DNA of 64,000 nt from Panopea generosa (Eukaryota; Mollusca; Bivalvia; Adapedonta; Hiatellidae): NCBI GenBank assembly GCA_029582155.1, contig CM055905.1, positions 64,185,452 through 64,249,451 on the forward strand, written 5' to 3'. Shown one piece after another: positions 12,118 to 24,900 of this stretch. The notes beneath the pieces were generated by a model, which saw nothing but the letters and a program-made list of their open reading frames with translations, had not been told where the DNA came from and searched no databases. The position numbers and the translations under genes are program-made. Every line of letters starts with the position of its first letter. The first letter of the stretch is position 1.

Positions 12118-12495
12118 TGAGATCAGCATAATCAAGGAATTACACAGAGAAGAAAAGGCAACTGATTGAGATTTTGTGAACGCTCGCGTATTCATGCAAA
12201 ATCTCGCAATGTATCTTAACTTCCCCGTTCAGCTCACGAACACAAATCAAAATTCTTACATTGCAGAATGATATCATCGTAAAAACAATACCATTCCAAG
12301 AAACTTGTGCTTAAAATTGTTTAAAAGTTCTTATGATTACAAAGTTTGTAATTTTTCCTTCAAACCTCAATATCTTTAACTCAAGATGATTTTGCGTGAT
12401 CGAAACATGTTTAATCATCCAAGATTACATACATCTTAAAGTTTATGTACCAGAAATCAGTTGCTTGTTAATTATGAATGATTTGCATTAGTATT
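12118..12495 (+). repeat. Dispersed repeat R1
   Basis: The core includes TTGTGAACGCTCGCGTATTC, CAAAATCTCGCAAT, AACACAAATCAAAATTCTTA and TTCAAACCTCAATATCTTTA. The same run is inverted at about 17790-18205 and direct at about 28600-28740 and 29105-29505. It is non-coding and of unknown class. The rest of 11914-13570 shows nothing recognisable. Confidence 0.7.
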
Positions 12496-13577
12496 AACCC
12501 TTCGTGTGCTATTTAATCAACATTTAGTCAGAAGATTCAAGTTTCCTAACCTTCTATAAAAGTCCTTGGCATAATGTATATGCAATAATTTTGACACAGC
12601 GCGAGAAAAAGATGGAAGTGAACATTTATTAAAAGTCGTCTTCTCAACAACCTGTCAGTCAAACTTGGTCATTTGTGATACAAATCATCCCTATGAGTAG
12701 GGATATCACATATGAACAAATCAAGGAACTATATTTTATAAGGGTCATAGAAAAGAGTTGGTAGCAAGCACATACATATTAGAATAGACGGGACCAGGCT
12801 CAGAACACAATGCAAATAGGTCGGTAATTCTTGATAAGAATTAGTTTTATATATTACAGCAAACAGAATACTCAAAAAGGCAAAAGCAAGGCAGATGACT
12901 TTTGTTTTTATATATTCAAGAATTAAAAATAGAATAAGGTAACGGTTGGGCAGTAAATATACACTAAATTACCTCCCTTCTTTAATCTACTCTCCCTTCT
13001 TTACTTTCTACATAAACCAACTTATTTTTCATTTAATACATAAAGGAATTGAACATGTTATTAACACATTTTGACATTGCTTAATTAAAAGAAAGTAAAC
13101 ATATTAGTAGATTGCAAAACAAACAAAACATTTTCTAATTTCATATTTATAATTTAATTGTAAAGAAATTTCAACAGTTTTAATATTGTTAAAATATATA
13201 TAAAAAATTGAATATGCCATGCAAGTAAATAACATTCACACTTATAATTTTCTATTTTGTTATGACCAATGTGTTGCTATGACATGAATATATGAGTTAA
13301 ATGAGAAATAAAACATCAAAAGAAAAAAATTAAATTACGACAAAAGAGGTCAGTTCGGTAGGTGTGTGAAATCAAACAACTCAAATGCTACTGTTGGAAC
13401 AAAAATAGATAATCGATGTCATAACATATGCAAGTTCAACGCTAAATACTTTAAGATTTGCCTTATTTTATATTTTGTTAAGGTCAATAATTTATTAAAA
13501 AGAAATACAATCTAAATATAATTTCGCTTTCATTTTTAATTCAACTCCTGTTGAGACATTTCATCTGAAACTGAGCC

Positions 13578-13862
13578 AGGTCCGATTCGCTCAGTCGGTT
13601 ACGCGTCTGAAAATCAATCAAGTGGTCGTGAGTTCGAATCCCCACCCGGCAACTGTATCCGTGATGATTGATATACGACATTGTGTCTCATTATCATTCG
13701 TCTCTCACTGCTGATTCACATGGGAAATTTATCAGTTACTTGCGGAGATTAAGTGTGCTCGAGCACTGGTTAACCTTTCAGGATTCCAGGAAACTGGTTA
13801 ACTGATCGTCTGTTAGCCCTCGATGGCATAAAATGACGTAAAATATTCAATCAATTCAATCA
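13578..13862 (+). mobile_element. tRNA-derived SINE (family A), best copy
   Basis: The head has an A-box-like GCTCAGTCGGTTACGCG and the B box GAGTTCGAATCCCC. The shared body and an ATTCAATCAATTCAATCAA tail follow. It is intergenic between genes 1 and 2. The tRNA-like head is part of the SINE, not a tRNA gene. Confidence 0.85.
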
Positions 13863-16017
13863 ATGTCTGAATCATTACAAAAATAAATATATAACTGTTT
13901 ATATAGTCGTTGAATTCCTGATACATTGTACTGTAGCTTTGTTGTGTGTATCTACGCATTGCTCTTAGTCCAGCAGAATTGATTTTTTTATATATATTCA
14001 ATTTTGTTCCGGAGTTTACTATGTAAACATAGCACAACGATGTTCATGCATAATAGCATGCATAAAAACGGCTGTTATTTTACTCGAGCATATTAAGTTT
14101 CGATAAATAAGTGCAAACTTAATCAAATGTCAACAAAACTTTTTAAAAAATAATTATCATGAATGTACATTTATCTTCTGTAAAAAGTGAAATTATTTAT
14201 GGATTTGTAGTAGGTTGGAGAAATAAACAGATCGACACGCAGAGACGGTGTCACGTTAGATTCACACGCACTTCCGATAGTCCACGTGTCTCACTTAAGA
14301 GATACCTTCTGTGACAGCACTGGCACAATTGTTAAACGTTCGTTAAGTAAAACATATATTTTTATGTACATATTAAGCAGGTTAAAATTTAGCAACACAA
14401 GTAATAAGCTGGACGCAAAATATCTATATAAATACCCATTCGTGAAACCATCCATCCATTTATTAATCAATGAATAAAAAAAGCAATATCATGTTATTTA
14501 AAAGTTAAAATACAAATTAATACCACTTACCTATATTTTGTATGCAGAAAACTTAATGTTATTTTCCTTTTTGCGCGCTGATCAGTTTAAAAGCATGTTC
14601 GACTTTGTCTGACAATAACGCAAGCGTGAAGTTTAAAGTGCATTATACATTCTATTAGCTTCATGGAAGTTGTCCAACTTAACAATATATTTACCTTTTC
14701 AAAATACCTTCAATATGTCATCTGATCTTATCAAGACTATGACCTGACATGCAATGTGTATTCACAAGCGGAAGTAGGTTAGGAGTTGTTGATATAACCC
14801 TGAGGTAAATAGTTAGGCTTTAATTCACTTTATTCTAAGTATGTAAATCGCATTATCATAACTTAATTCGTGACATTTAGCGTTTATACGTTGGGTGGTT
14901 TCATTTTATCTAATGCACTCATAACACCATCTACCTAATACAACTAGTATTTGAAAAAAAAATTTTTTATTCAAATTCGTCATGATATTGTTATGCTCTG
15001 CATAATTATACTTTAAATAAAATGTAATTCTTTATGGTATAATATTGGTCCGTGAATTGAATGTTGGCTCGTGGTCGCGATATCAGGCCATTATAACTGT
15101 TTGAGGATCAATAACTAAGCCATGAATGTGAAATTACGTCTAAAATCCGATTTGACATGCAGTTGGAAATTACAATGAAGGGCTAGTTAATATTAGCATG
15201 ATGTTATTTCAGATAATGTGCCATGTCACAGGTCCAGCCTTTATTGAGATAACACGTAAAATACAGCTGATTATAAAATCTAAGTTTTGTTAATGTCACC
15301 GGTTGTGAAAACATAAATACAGTAGTAACTGCGACGGCTCGAACCCGACGGGACTGGACAAAATAATTCGAGTTAAAGGCAGTTCGAACCAAGTCTTGTT
15401 CATCATCATACTATATAATATGCACATGACTGTATACACATCGAAATCGGAATTTGGCCGGTACCAGATACGTGATTCTAGCTATATGTTGCTTTTCAGC
15501 CATCCATGTTCGAGCCAACGAGGTGCTACTTTACATAACACGGTACTACTGTCTCGCTATATATTTATTTATCTTGTACAACGACACCGATATGTAACAA
15601 TGACATATAAAGAAAGTAAACAGTTCGATAAAATAAGCCACTCCAATTGTAAATTACCATTAACATTTGTTTTGTAAAAACGCGTTTATACTATGATCAT
15701 TTATTTACTATATTGGGTCTATTACGGACATACGGGTAAATCAGCAAGATCATAATTATACAGTTGCAATTCAACATATACAAATGCAAAATGTTATACC
15801 CTTAATATACCTCTCGTTATAAAACTGTGTAAAAATAGGAACACGTATAGTGTCTGATATCATATGACGCATTCATGATTATGACCTTGACGTTTTTTGT
15901 CATATATCGTGCTTTGTTGTGTATTCGTTTCAGGAGAAAAGATAACAAAATCTTATTTAAATCGCATATTCATCGCGAATATCATCTTTATTATCAATGT
16001 TTATTGTTCAATGCATG

Positions 16018-16312
16018 CCAAATCAGCTCAGTCGGTAACGCATCTGACGATCTATCCAGGGGTCTTGAGTTCGAATCACCGCCCGGCAACAGTTTCTGTG
16101 ATAAATGATATACGGCATTCTATCTCATTATCATTCGTATCTCACCGCTGATTTTAATGGGAAAGTTATTTTACTTTCTGAGATAGGATTAGTTCGAGTA
16201 CTGGTTAACCTTTCAGAATCCCAGGAAACAGTGGTTAGATTAACTGATCGTTTGACAGCCCTCGATGGCATAAAAATCACGCTTAATATTTCATCAATCC
16301 TAATATCTCAAT
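16018..16312 (+). mobile_element. tRNA-derived SINE (family A)
   Basis: The A-box-like GCTCAGTCGGTAACGC, the B box GAGTTCGAATCACC, and the family body through CAGCCCTCGATGGCATAAA. It is inserted in the first of the three tandem units and absent at the matching place in the other two. Confidence 0.8.
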
Positions 16313-17789
16313 CCAGTGTTGCATATATATTATGAAAGACATACTTAAGCTTACAAGATTTAACCAGCACATTCTGGTAATGTTTGAACACATTTTAAGA
16401 TAACAGCTCTCTGTGTCATTATTTCGTACATAATTTACCTCTACAGCTCCAGATCAAAAACAATCAGTGACAATGAATACCAGTAACTGATAAAGTTTTC
16501 CTTTCGGCAGGTTGTATAATTAGTGAAGTATAAATTCAACTAGGATAACCCTTTACGATTAACGCATTAAAACTACCGAAATGTGATTTTACATAACGAA
16601 AGTAGTCTTATAATATAAATTTTGTCAAAGTTTTAATATCATTATAAACTTATAGTTGAACAAACTCCAATCTGCAAATTTGTTTATAATATAATAGATA
16701 ATGTGCTTTATGATATCATATATAATTATAGTATATGATGTTTATAACATTTTGTCACCATATTTGTAATCATATATATATGTGATTATTCCTCGTGGGT
16801 CTCGAACTTGAATAATGAAACTTAACTTATATTATCAGTGAAGTATGAATTTCAACCAAGAAAAACCCTTAAGATCAACGCATTAAAACTTCTGAAATGA
16901 GATTTAATGTGGCGAAACTAGATAGATGAATAATGCAACGCAATTAATTTGGCAATTTCAGACACTTTTATGTTCAGTGAAAAAGTAATCAATATTCGAA
17001 CTAAATCGTCAATGATTCATCAGATTAAATGTGTATTTTCCCTTTTAAAAACTATTCGGCTTTGTCTGCATGCCACCTGACACCTGACACAAATCCAAAC
17101 ACATGAAAATAAGCTGTAAACAAGTATATGTAATTGTAAGACGCCATACAAATCGCTGTAGCGTTAAGTTTAAATTGCAATATGCATTTCTTTAGCTTCG
17201 GTAAAGTTGTGTAAACGCAACAAGAACATTTACGTTTTAAGTATATGTATAATTTTTTGTTCACCTTAAATTTGTTATCTGAGCTAATCAGGACTTTGGC
17301 CTGGCATGCTATTTGAATTAAAAAGGAAATAAGTAAGGTGTTGCTGATATAATCTAGAGGTGAATATTTTAGTTGTATTTGACTGTATTCTATGTTAATC
17401 GAATATTAAGCATTATCATAGTTTAAATGTGACATTTGGTGTTTAAAATGTACTTAAATGTATTCAATACGTTAGGTACTTGTTACGTTATGTTCTCATC
17501 ATGTATTCCACTGAATACAACTATGATTCGAAATCCCTTTTTTTATTCAGATTCGTCTCAATTGTTATAGTTTGTGTTAACATGTTTTTAAAAGTGTAAT
17601 TCTATAATGATATATAATTGGTCCGTGGATTGTATAATGGCTCATGGTCGTAGATATTGAACTATAACAAATAAGTATTCCAGTATGATTCAGAAATTAT
17701 TTTTAAAGTCCGATTTTAAACAGAAATAAGCATTTGCATGTAACCAATGACTTGTATAGACTTGCATCTCCTGACTTAATGTTGATGAA

Positions 17790-18205
17790 AAAGCACACGA
17801 AGAATTCATAATTTGCAACTAAATAATTCACAGGCAACTGATTTCTTGTACATATACTCTAAGTTGTAGATGTTTTAACTTGTTTCGATTATGCAAAATG
17901 ATTTTGAATTAAAGATATTGAGGTTTGAAGGAAAAAGTATCGTAATTTGTCCTTATTTAAGCTTCGGTATACGTATTTTGTGATTGATTATTTTTTATTT
18001 CAACAATTAAAAAACACATTTCTGGGAATTGTATTGTTTTGATGACAATTTCACTCTGCAATGTAAGAATTTTGATTTGTGTTCCTGGGATGAAAAGAAG
18101 TTAAGATAATTGAAAACTAGATATTGCGAGATTTTGCGTGAATACGCGGGCGTTCACAAAATCTCAACCAGTTGCCTTTCCCTCTTTATATAATTCCTTG
18201 ATGTA
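17790..18205 (-). repeat. Dispersed repeat R1, inverted copy
   Basis: Reverse complement of 12118-12495, including GCGAGATTTTGCGTGAATAC and TAAGAATTTTGATTTGTGTT. It lies inside the second tandem unit. Confidence 0.7.
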
Positions 18206-19504
18206 ACTAAAATTGAAATGCACAACCCCTAAAGTTAAATTCGCAATTATATCAGTATCTGATATGCCGGCTTTTTGCAGCGATAATGTCGATATATCTC
18301 GACCTCACTGACCTTAACCAAACTGATTATGTATATGATTGATATCACCTGATATAATATGATGCTGTCATGATAACTACCTAGTTGGTAATTGACCTAT
18401 ATCGTGCTTTGTTATGTATTCGTTTCAGGAAAAAATATAGCAAAACCTTATTCATATAACCATCGCATATTCATCGCGAATAATTATCTTTATTTTCAAT
18501 TCTTATTGTTCAATATAGTTTAATCGATATTCATATTACCTGGCCAGTGTTGCGTATATTTTATGATTTCAAAATATTCATTAGTTCACAATATAACAAT
18601 TAACCAGCACAGTCTGGCAATGTTTGAACAGGATTTAAGATAACAGCGCTCTGTGTCATTTTAACATGATACAAATCTCATAAATTATCTACCTCAATCG
18701 ATCCAAATAACAAACACTCAGTGACAATACATACCGGTTACTGATAAAATTGGTTCGTACATCTGATTATATTATCAGTTAAGTATAAAATTTCAAACAT
18801 GAAAAGCCTTAAAGATCATCGTACTAAAACTACCAAATTTTGATTTTATATAGCGAATTTAGTTTAACAAATATGGCAACGGAATTAGATCAGCTATTTC
18901 TGACGCTGTTATGCTATACGTATTGGGACTTACACATCTATGGTTCATCTGATGATATGTGCTCCTTTTAAAAAAATGGCCTTCGTCTGTATTGTAGGAA
19001 CAAATCCATATAACATATATTAACAAATCAAAATAAGTTGTAAACTGATCAATATTAGTGTTAACATTCGCTTTAGGAACAGCTCCATATAATATATACT
19101 AACAAATTAAAATAAGCTGTAAACTGATCAATATTAGTGTTAATATTCGCTGTAGCGTTTAAGTTTAATAGGTACGAATGAATTTGTTTTGTTATCTGAT
19201 ATAACCAAACCTATGGATTGAAATCTAATATCACTTCTACAAATTTGAAAGCAGGAGTAAGTTGTTGTTGATAAAAGCTGGTCTGCCTTGAGGTAAATAA
19301 TTTAGTACTATGTTAATGTATTCTTTATATGTCGGCTATCAAAGTGTTTATAACTTAACTTAACATTTGGTGTCTAACAATACTCAATACGTAAGGCAAT
19401 TTTATCTAGTGAATGTATGATGTGCTGTATCTAATACAACTGAGGTTTGATAACCGTTTATTTGTGTTAAAATTCGTCATAATGGTTATATCCTGTAATT
19501 TTCA

Positions 19505-20165
19505 TGTGTCATAATATGTTCATACATTACAAACGGTCAGACGCAAGGCACACTTGTGTTATACTATCTTATACATTCCACATCTCCAGAAGCAAGGCAC
19601 ACATGTGTCATAATATTTTTATACATTACCCACGGTCAAAAGCACGGCCCACGTGTTTCATACCATTTTATTACAATAAACACAGGCAGAAATCAGGCAC
19701 ACATGTGTTATAATATTTGTATACATTACACAGGGTCAGAGGTAAGGCACACATGTATCATAACAGTTGTATACATTAAACACGGTCAGAAGTAAGGCAC
19801 ACATGTGTCATAATATTTTTATACATTACACACGGTCAGAGGTAAGGCACACATGTATCATAACAGTTGTATACATTAAACACGGTAAGAAGTAAGGCAC
19901 ATATGTGTCATAATATTTTTATACATTACACACGGTCAGAGGTAAGGCACAAATGTATCATAACAGTTGTATACATTAAACACGGTAAGAAGTAAGGCAC
20001 ATATGTTTCATAATATTTTTATACATTACACACGGTTAGATGTAAGGCACACATGTGTCATAACATTTTATTACAATAAACACGGGCAGATATAAGGCAC
20101 ACATGTATCATAACAGTTGTAAACATAAAACACGGTCAGAAGCAAGGCACTCATGTGTCAAAATG
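19505..20165. repeat. 50-bp minisatellite, about 13 copies
   Basis: The unit carries AAGGCACACATGTGTCATAA and a CATTACACACGGTCAGA-like stretch, repeated about every 50 bases with moderate divergence. The CACATGTG palindrome is kept in most units. Short reading frames through it are artefacts of the repeat. Confidence 0.9.
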
Positions 20166-20874
20166 TTAAAAACATATTTTGCAAATATTGATATTTAACG
20201 GAACAAATAAAAGAAAAGCGAATGGTTCGATAAAATACGGCAATCCAATAGTAAATCCCTATTTATGGCATTTGTTTTGTAAAAACGCGTTTATTTAGTT
20301 ATTTACAACAAAGGTCTATTCGGGTAATTACGGACAAGCGGGTCAGTCCTAACACTCATAAGTATAATGTTGTAATGTACAGTCACAATTGATAACATAT
20401 ACAAACGCACATTGTAATACCTTATATATACCTCTCGTATGTAAAATTGTTTTAAAATAGAAACACTTTTTGTTGCCTGATGTATAACATTGTATGATAC
20501 CACCACTGTAACTATTTAGACGGTAATTGAACTATATTGTCTTTTGTTGTATATTCTTTTCAGAGCAATATATCTTTACATAACCATCGCATATCTTTAT
20601 TATCAATGCTTATAGTTAAATATTATTTATTCAATTTCTATATAACTGGATCGGTTTTGCGCATATTTTATGAAATATATTTCAAAATATACATTAGTTT
20701 ACGAGATAACATTTAACAATGTTAAATGGTAAAGTCTGAACACGATTTAAATTAACAGCGCTCTGTGTCATTTAAACACGACAAAAACCTCGTACATTGT
20801 CTACCTCAACAGATCCAGATAAAAAAAACAATCAGTGACAGTGCATACCAGTTACTGATAAAGTTGGTCCGTAC

Positions 20875-20990
20875 GTCAGGTTATATTATCAGTGAAGTAT
20901 ACATTACAACCATAAACAGTCTATAAGAGCAAGTCAGGTTATATTATCAGTGAAGTATACATTACAACCATAAACAGTCTATAAGAGCAA
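20875..20990. repeat. Perfect 58-bp tandem duplication
   Basis: Two essentially identical 58-base copies, starting at 20875 and 20933 with GTCAGGTTATATTATCAGTG. This is a recent duplication inside the older third tandem unit. Confidence 0.9.
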
Positions 20991-21911
20991 CCATACCGAA
21001 ATGTGATTTTTAGTAGCGAAAGAGTTTATATAAATAGAGCTATTCAGCTATTTCTGACACTATACTGAATATTCAAAATCTGAAATGAATAGGTTATAAC
21101 TTTGTTATGTTAAAATTATGACTTGCTGATATAGCAAATTGGAAAGTGTAAAGTAATGGCAACTGTCATACAAACTATCCCTAAAGGATCTTTATGTTTA
21201 AAAGCCCTAAATGGGTGATTCATATTAAAAATATGTTATCAACCTAAATGACAAATGATTAATGACAAAATATAACTCAAGTGTTTTTTTTTGAAATTAG
21301 AAATCAAGAATAATGAAATTCCTAGAATCTCCAGGTTATGTATTTTATTTGAAAATAGTACATGAATATGTATATAACTTGTTTTGACTGGCACAACATA
21401 TATATAGATTGCAACAACAAGAAGCACTCTTAAGTAAATTAAACGTTTTAAAGTTATTGCATAATACAAAAAACGAATGTCTTATCTGTATTATGTGGTT
21501 GTTTATTTTGGAAAGTGGCCAAGAACATGTATGAAAAGTGCTTCGCTTCAAGAGGTGTGTATTTTGAAAAGAAGTACACATTTTCATATTATACATCTGT
21601 ATCACGACCTTTGTCGTATGACGTATTGAACGTCAAAACCTATACCGGGAAAAGTTACGTACCCTCACGGTTTTATTTAATAATAGTGTAAAATTATGCA
21701 GTTTAATCTAAATGCAGTTTATAGTTGAAGTATGATAAATGTTCAATAAATTGAGTTTAAGATTTTGTTTTAAAGTCACCGTTTATAAGTCTTGATCATT
21801 CTTTATATCAAATCTGACTCAGCCTATTACATTAGCAATGTTACAATAAATGCAAATCTATATTTCAAAAATTATAGGATAAATGCTAAAGATTTATCAA
21901 CCCATAGAAAC

Positions 21912-24900
21912 ATGGATATATTGGGAAACGACAACGTTAGGTTGCGTGTGCCAGTACATTGGACAATGAAAGAAAAGTTGTGGTACAGTGCAATGCAGAG
22001 TACCATCCGTATCAAAACGGACAAACAATATGGACTGATCACGCAAAAAGTAGTTAGAGGAGTACTGCGTCACTTTGAAGATGGAATGGTAGCAAAATTA
22101 AACAGAAATGAAAATGAAATATCAATTACATCTGGTAAGATTCTTCACGGTTATAGGACGGTAAAATTAACTGATAATTTATACAATAAATGCATATCGA
22201 GGTGGAACCACTTGTTTGTATTCAAACATGGCAATGCATTGTGTTTGTGTCCTTTAGCAATGCACTTAAACTATTGTTCTTTTGGAAGCATTGAATTGGC
22301 TTCTGAAATACCTTTATTAACATACGATGCAACAGAGAATATATTTATTGAAGGCGGTAAAAAACGCAACAAAAATGCAACGTTTATTCCTCGGTCTATA
22401 ACAAAGAATGGCAATGCGCCTAAACGATGTAAAGCTAAGAAACCACGTGATGTCACTCGACAAGAAAAATACACAATCAGTTTGACATCAAGAAAAACAC
22501 GGTACACCCTGATATATCAAAAGACACTTGATGATGAAGAAAGAAAAGAGGATGATGGAAAAAGGGGAAAAGATGATGTAGAAAGGAAAAATGATGATGG
22601 AGAAAGGAGAAATGATGATGGAGAGAGGAGAAAGGTTTTTGGCGAAATGAGCAATAATTTCAAAAGAATGTTCTTGTATCAATTTCAAGAAGATTTGTTG
22701 TTACCGCTAACTGGTGATGTGGAACGTTATCCAGCATTTCGGTCATTTCCAGCAGACGAAGACGTTCACTATTCAGTACAAACTTCAGACGAGCAAGAAG
22801 GTCATCGTTATATATATACGACAGAGGTTTGTTTATCCTTATGGATATTGATCACACTTGATTTACATTGTCCACTTCACCATAGCGTGAAATCTGTCCC
22901 ATAACTATACTGAAAGGAACAGCTAACCCGTAACCTGTGTATTTCCAATATCTTCAAATATGTATTGATTTACAGTCTCAATGTTCTTTCTTATTTAAAC
23001 CAAACTTTCAAAGAAAAAAAAAATGTTTTATTTTTTAAAAGAAAATTCATGAAATGTCAGGAACATAAATGTCAGGTGGCTGGTTAGCTGTTCATTGATT
23101 TATTATTATTCTAAGCTGATACACGCGTAATGTATAATAAAGGTTAACATATATCGTAAATATAAATAGTTGACATAATCAATATTGGCAGCGGTAGTAA
23201 GGCATATTGAAAAGAAACGTGAATGCATTTGTTTAATACATACTGAGTTATACTTGACATAATTTAATTATAACTGAAATACTGAGCTAAACACTGTTAT
23301 AGCGCATGTTGAATTATGATGCTTTCGTAGATATAAATTATGTGTAATATATTGTTTTTGAGTATCTTGATCTCCTTTCATAATGTAATGCACGAGTGAT
23401 ATCCAATATGTCATGTCATGTAATGCACGAGTGATATCCAATATGTCATGTAATGTAATGCACGAGTGATATCCAATATGTCATGTAATGTAATGCACGA
23501 GTGATATCCAATATGTCATGTAATGTAATGCACGAGTGATATCCAATATGTAATGTAATGTAATGCACAAGTGATATCCAATATGTAATGTAATGCACGA
23601 GTGATATCCAATATGTAATGTAATGCACGAGTGATATCCAATATGTAATGTAATGCACGAGTGATATCCAATATGTAATGTAATGCACGAGTGATATCCA
23701 ATATGTAATGTAATGTAATGCACGAGTGATATCCAATATGTAATGTAATGCACGAGTGATATCCAATATGTAATGTAATGCACGAGTGATATCCAATATG
23801 TAATGTAATGCACGAGTGATATCCAATATGTAATGTTCTTCGCCTTATAAATTGCATACTATACACGTTCTTTACGAAATACACATTCTGCAATAAACAC
23901 CCGTCGTTTCCCGTGGACACATTTATATAAAAAATTATGTGTTTACGTGTTAAATCAATTTGAAAATCTCAATTGAAAACATCTTTTCCTTAACACTAAC
24001 ACAAAAATGGATGTTTAGAGAAGTACTAATATGGATGCAATTAAAGCTTATATAAAGACCCGTTGTATCCTTGGTGGGTGTGTCAAGGGCATTTATAATA
24101 AGTTGTTCCTCGCTTATGGAGAGAATGAAGTCTCTATTATAACGGTTTAAAGATGTGTAAAAAAAAAAGATCAATGATGCTTATAAATCAACAACAAACC
24201 AAAAATGGTAAACAAAGTTCAAGACACTTTTCACACGGACACAAACGTAACATGTTACGTGACACGTATTCTGGGATTTCAACAGGAAGTGCCCATATAG
24301 TTTTTGACTCGCCGTTTTACAAAAGGGGACGAATGAGCGCATGGTAGATATCTTGACGTCGTTACTCTTCTAGAAATACCCTTAGCTATGCTGTTTTTCA
24401 GTATATTTTGGGCATCCCTTAAGTTGAATGTGACAATGCATTTCGAAAATAGGTTCAACAGTTAAGGCTATACAAAAGCGAATACTTTGAAAGGATGAAG
24501 TGAACATATACTACAAATCTAAATTCATATTTATAAATAACCTATTGAACACCCTTCGCACAACCTATCAACAAGAATGCATACAGAAAATATGTTTTCT
24601 ATATTATCCATTGCATTTCACCTGTTACAGTCCATGGTTCCGGAGAGAGATGATATAAGTTTCCACCCTAGTGTACCATCACGCTATGAAGAGTATGCCA
24701 CATTGCAAAGAAGAATAGGGTCTTTTTCGACATGGCCTCATCCTACGGCATTGCAGGACTGTAAACAAATGGCGGAGACCGGGCTGTTTTTTACTGGTTT
24801 GTTAAATTATTTCCTAAGTTTTACGATTTAAAAACATGCAGGTATTTCCGTTTTTATATATATTCCCAAAACTTGATATAGTTTTATTGAAATAAAAGCA

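Larger units (their letters stand above)
14575..21060. repeat. Three diverged tandem units of about 2-2.5 kb
   Basis: The same ordered landmarks recur three times. A GAGGTAAAT/GAGGTGAAT landmark falls near 14794, 17343 and 19268. A TGTATTCGTTTCAGG-like site falls near 15908, 18402 and 20536. A TTATCAGTGAAGTAT-like site falls near 16515/16830, 18770 and 20885. Units run roughly 14575-16930, 17040-18960 and 18970-21060. Each is diverged and carries private insertions: a SINE at 16018 in the first, an R1 copy at 17790 in the second and a minisatellite at 19505 in the third. No protein is supported. Confidence 0.7.

Noticed and set aside
13578-13655. tRNA gene
   Set aside because: A and B boxes are present, but the arms do not pair as a complete cloverleaf and the sequence continues into a repeated SINE body.
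23385-23836. CRISPR-like regular repeat
   Set aside because: Units are contiguous with no unique spacers, there are no cas genes, and the DNA is eukaryotic.
23446-23920. Long overlapping minus-strand reading frames
   Set aside because: They run through a 30/35-bp minisatellite and exist in several frames at once. The translations are simple repeats with no family likeness.
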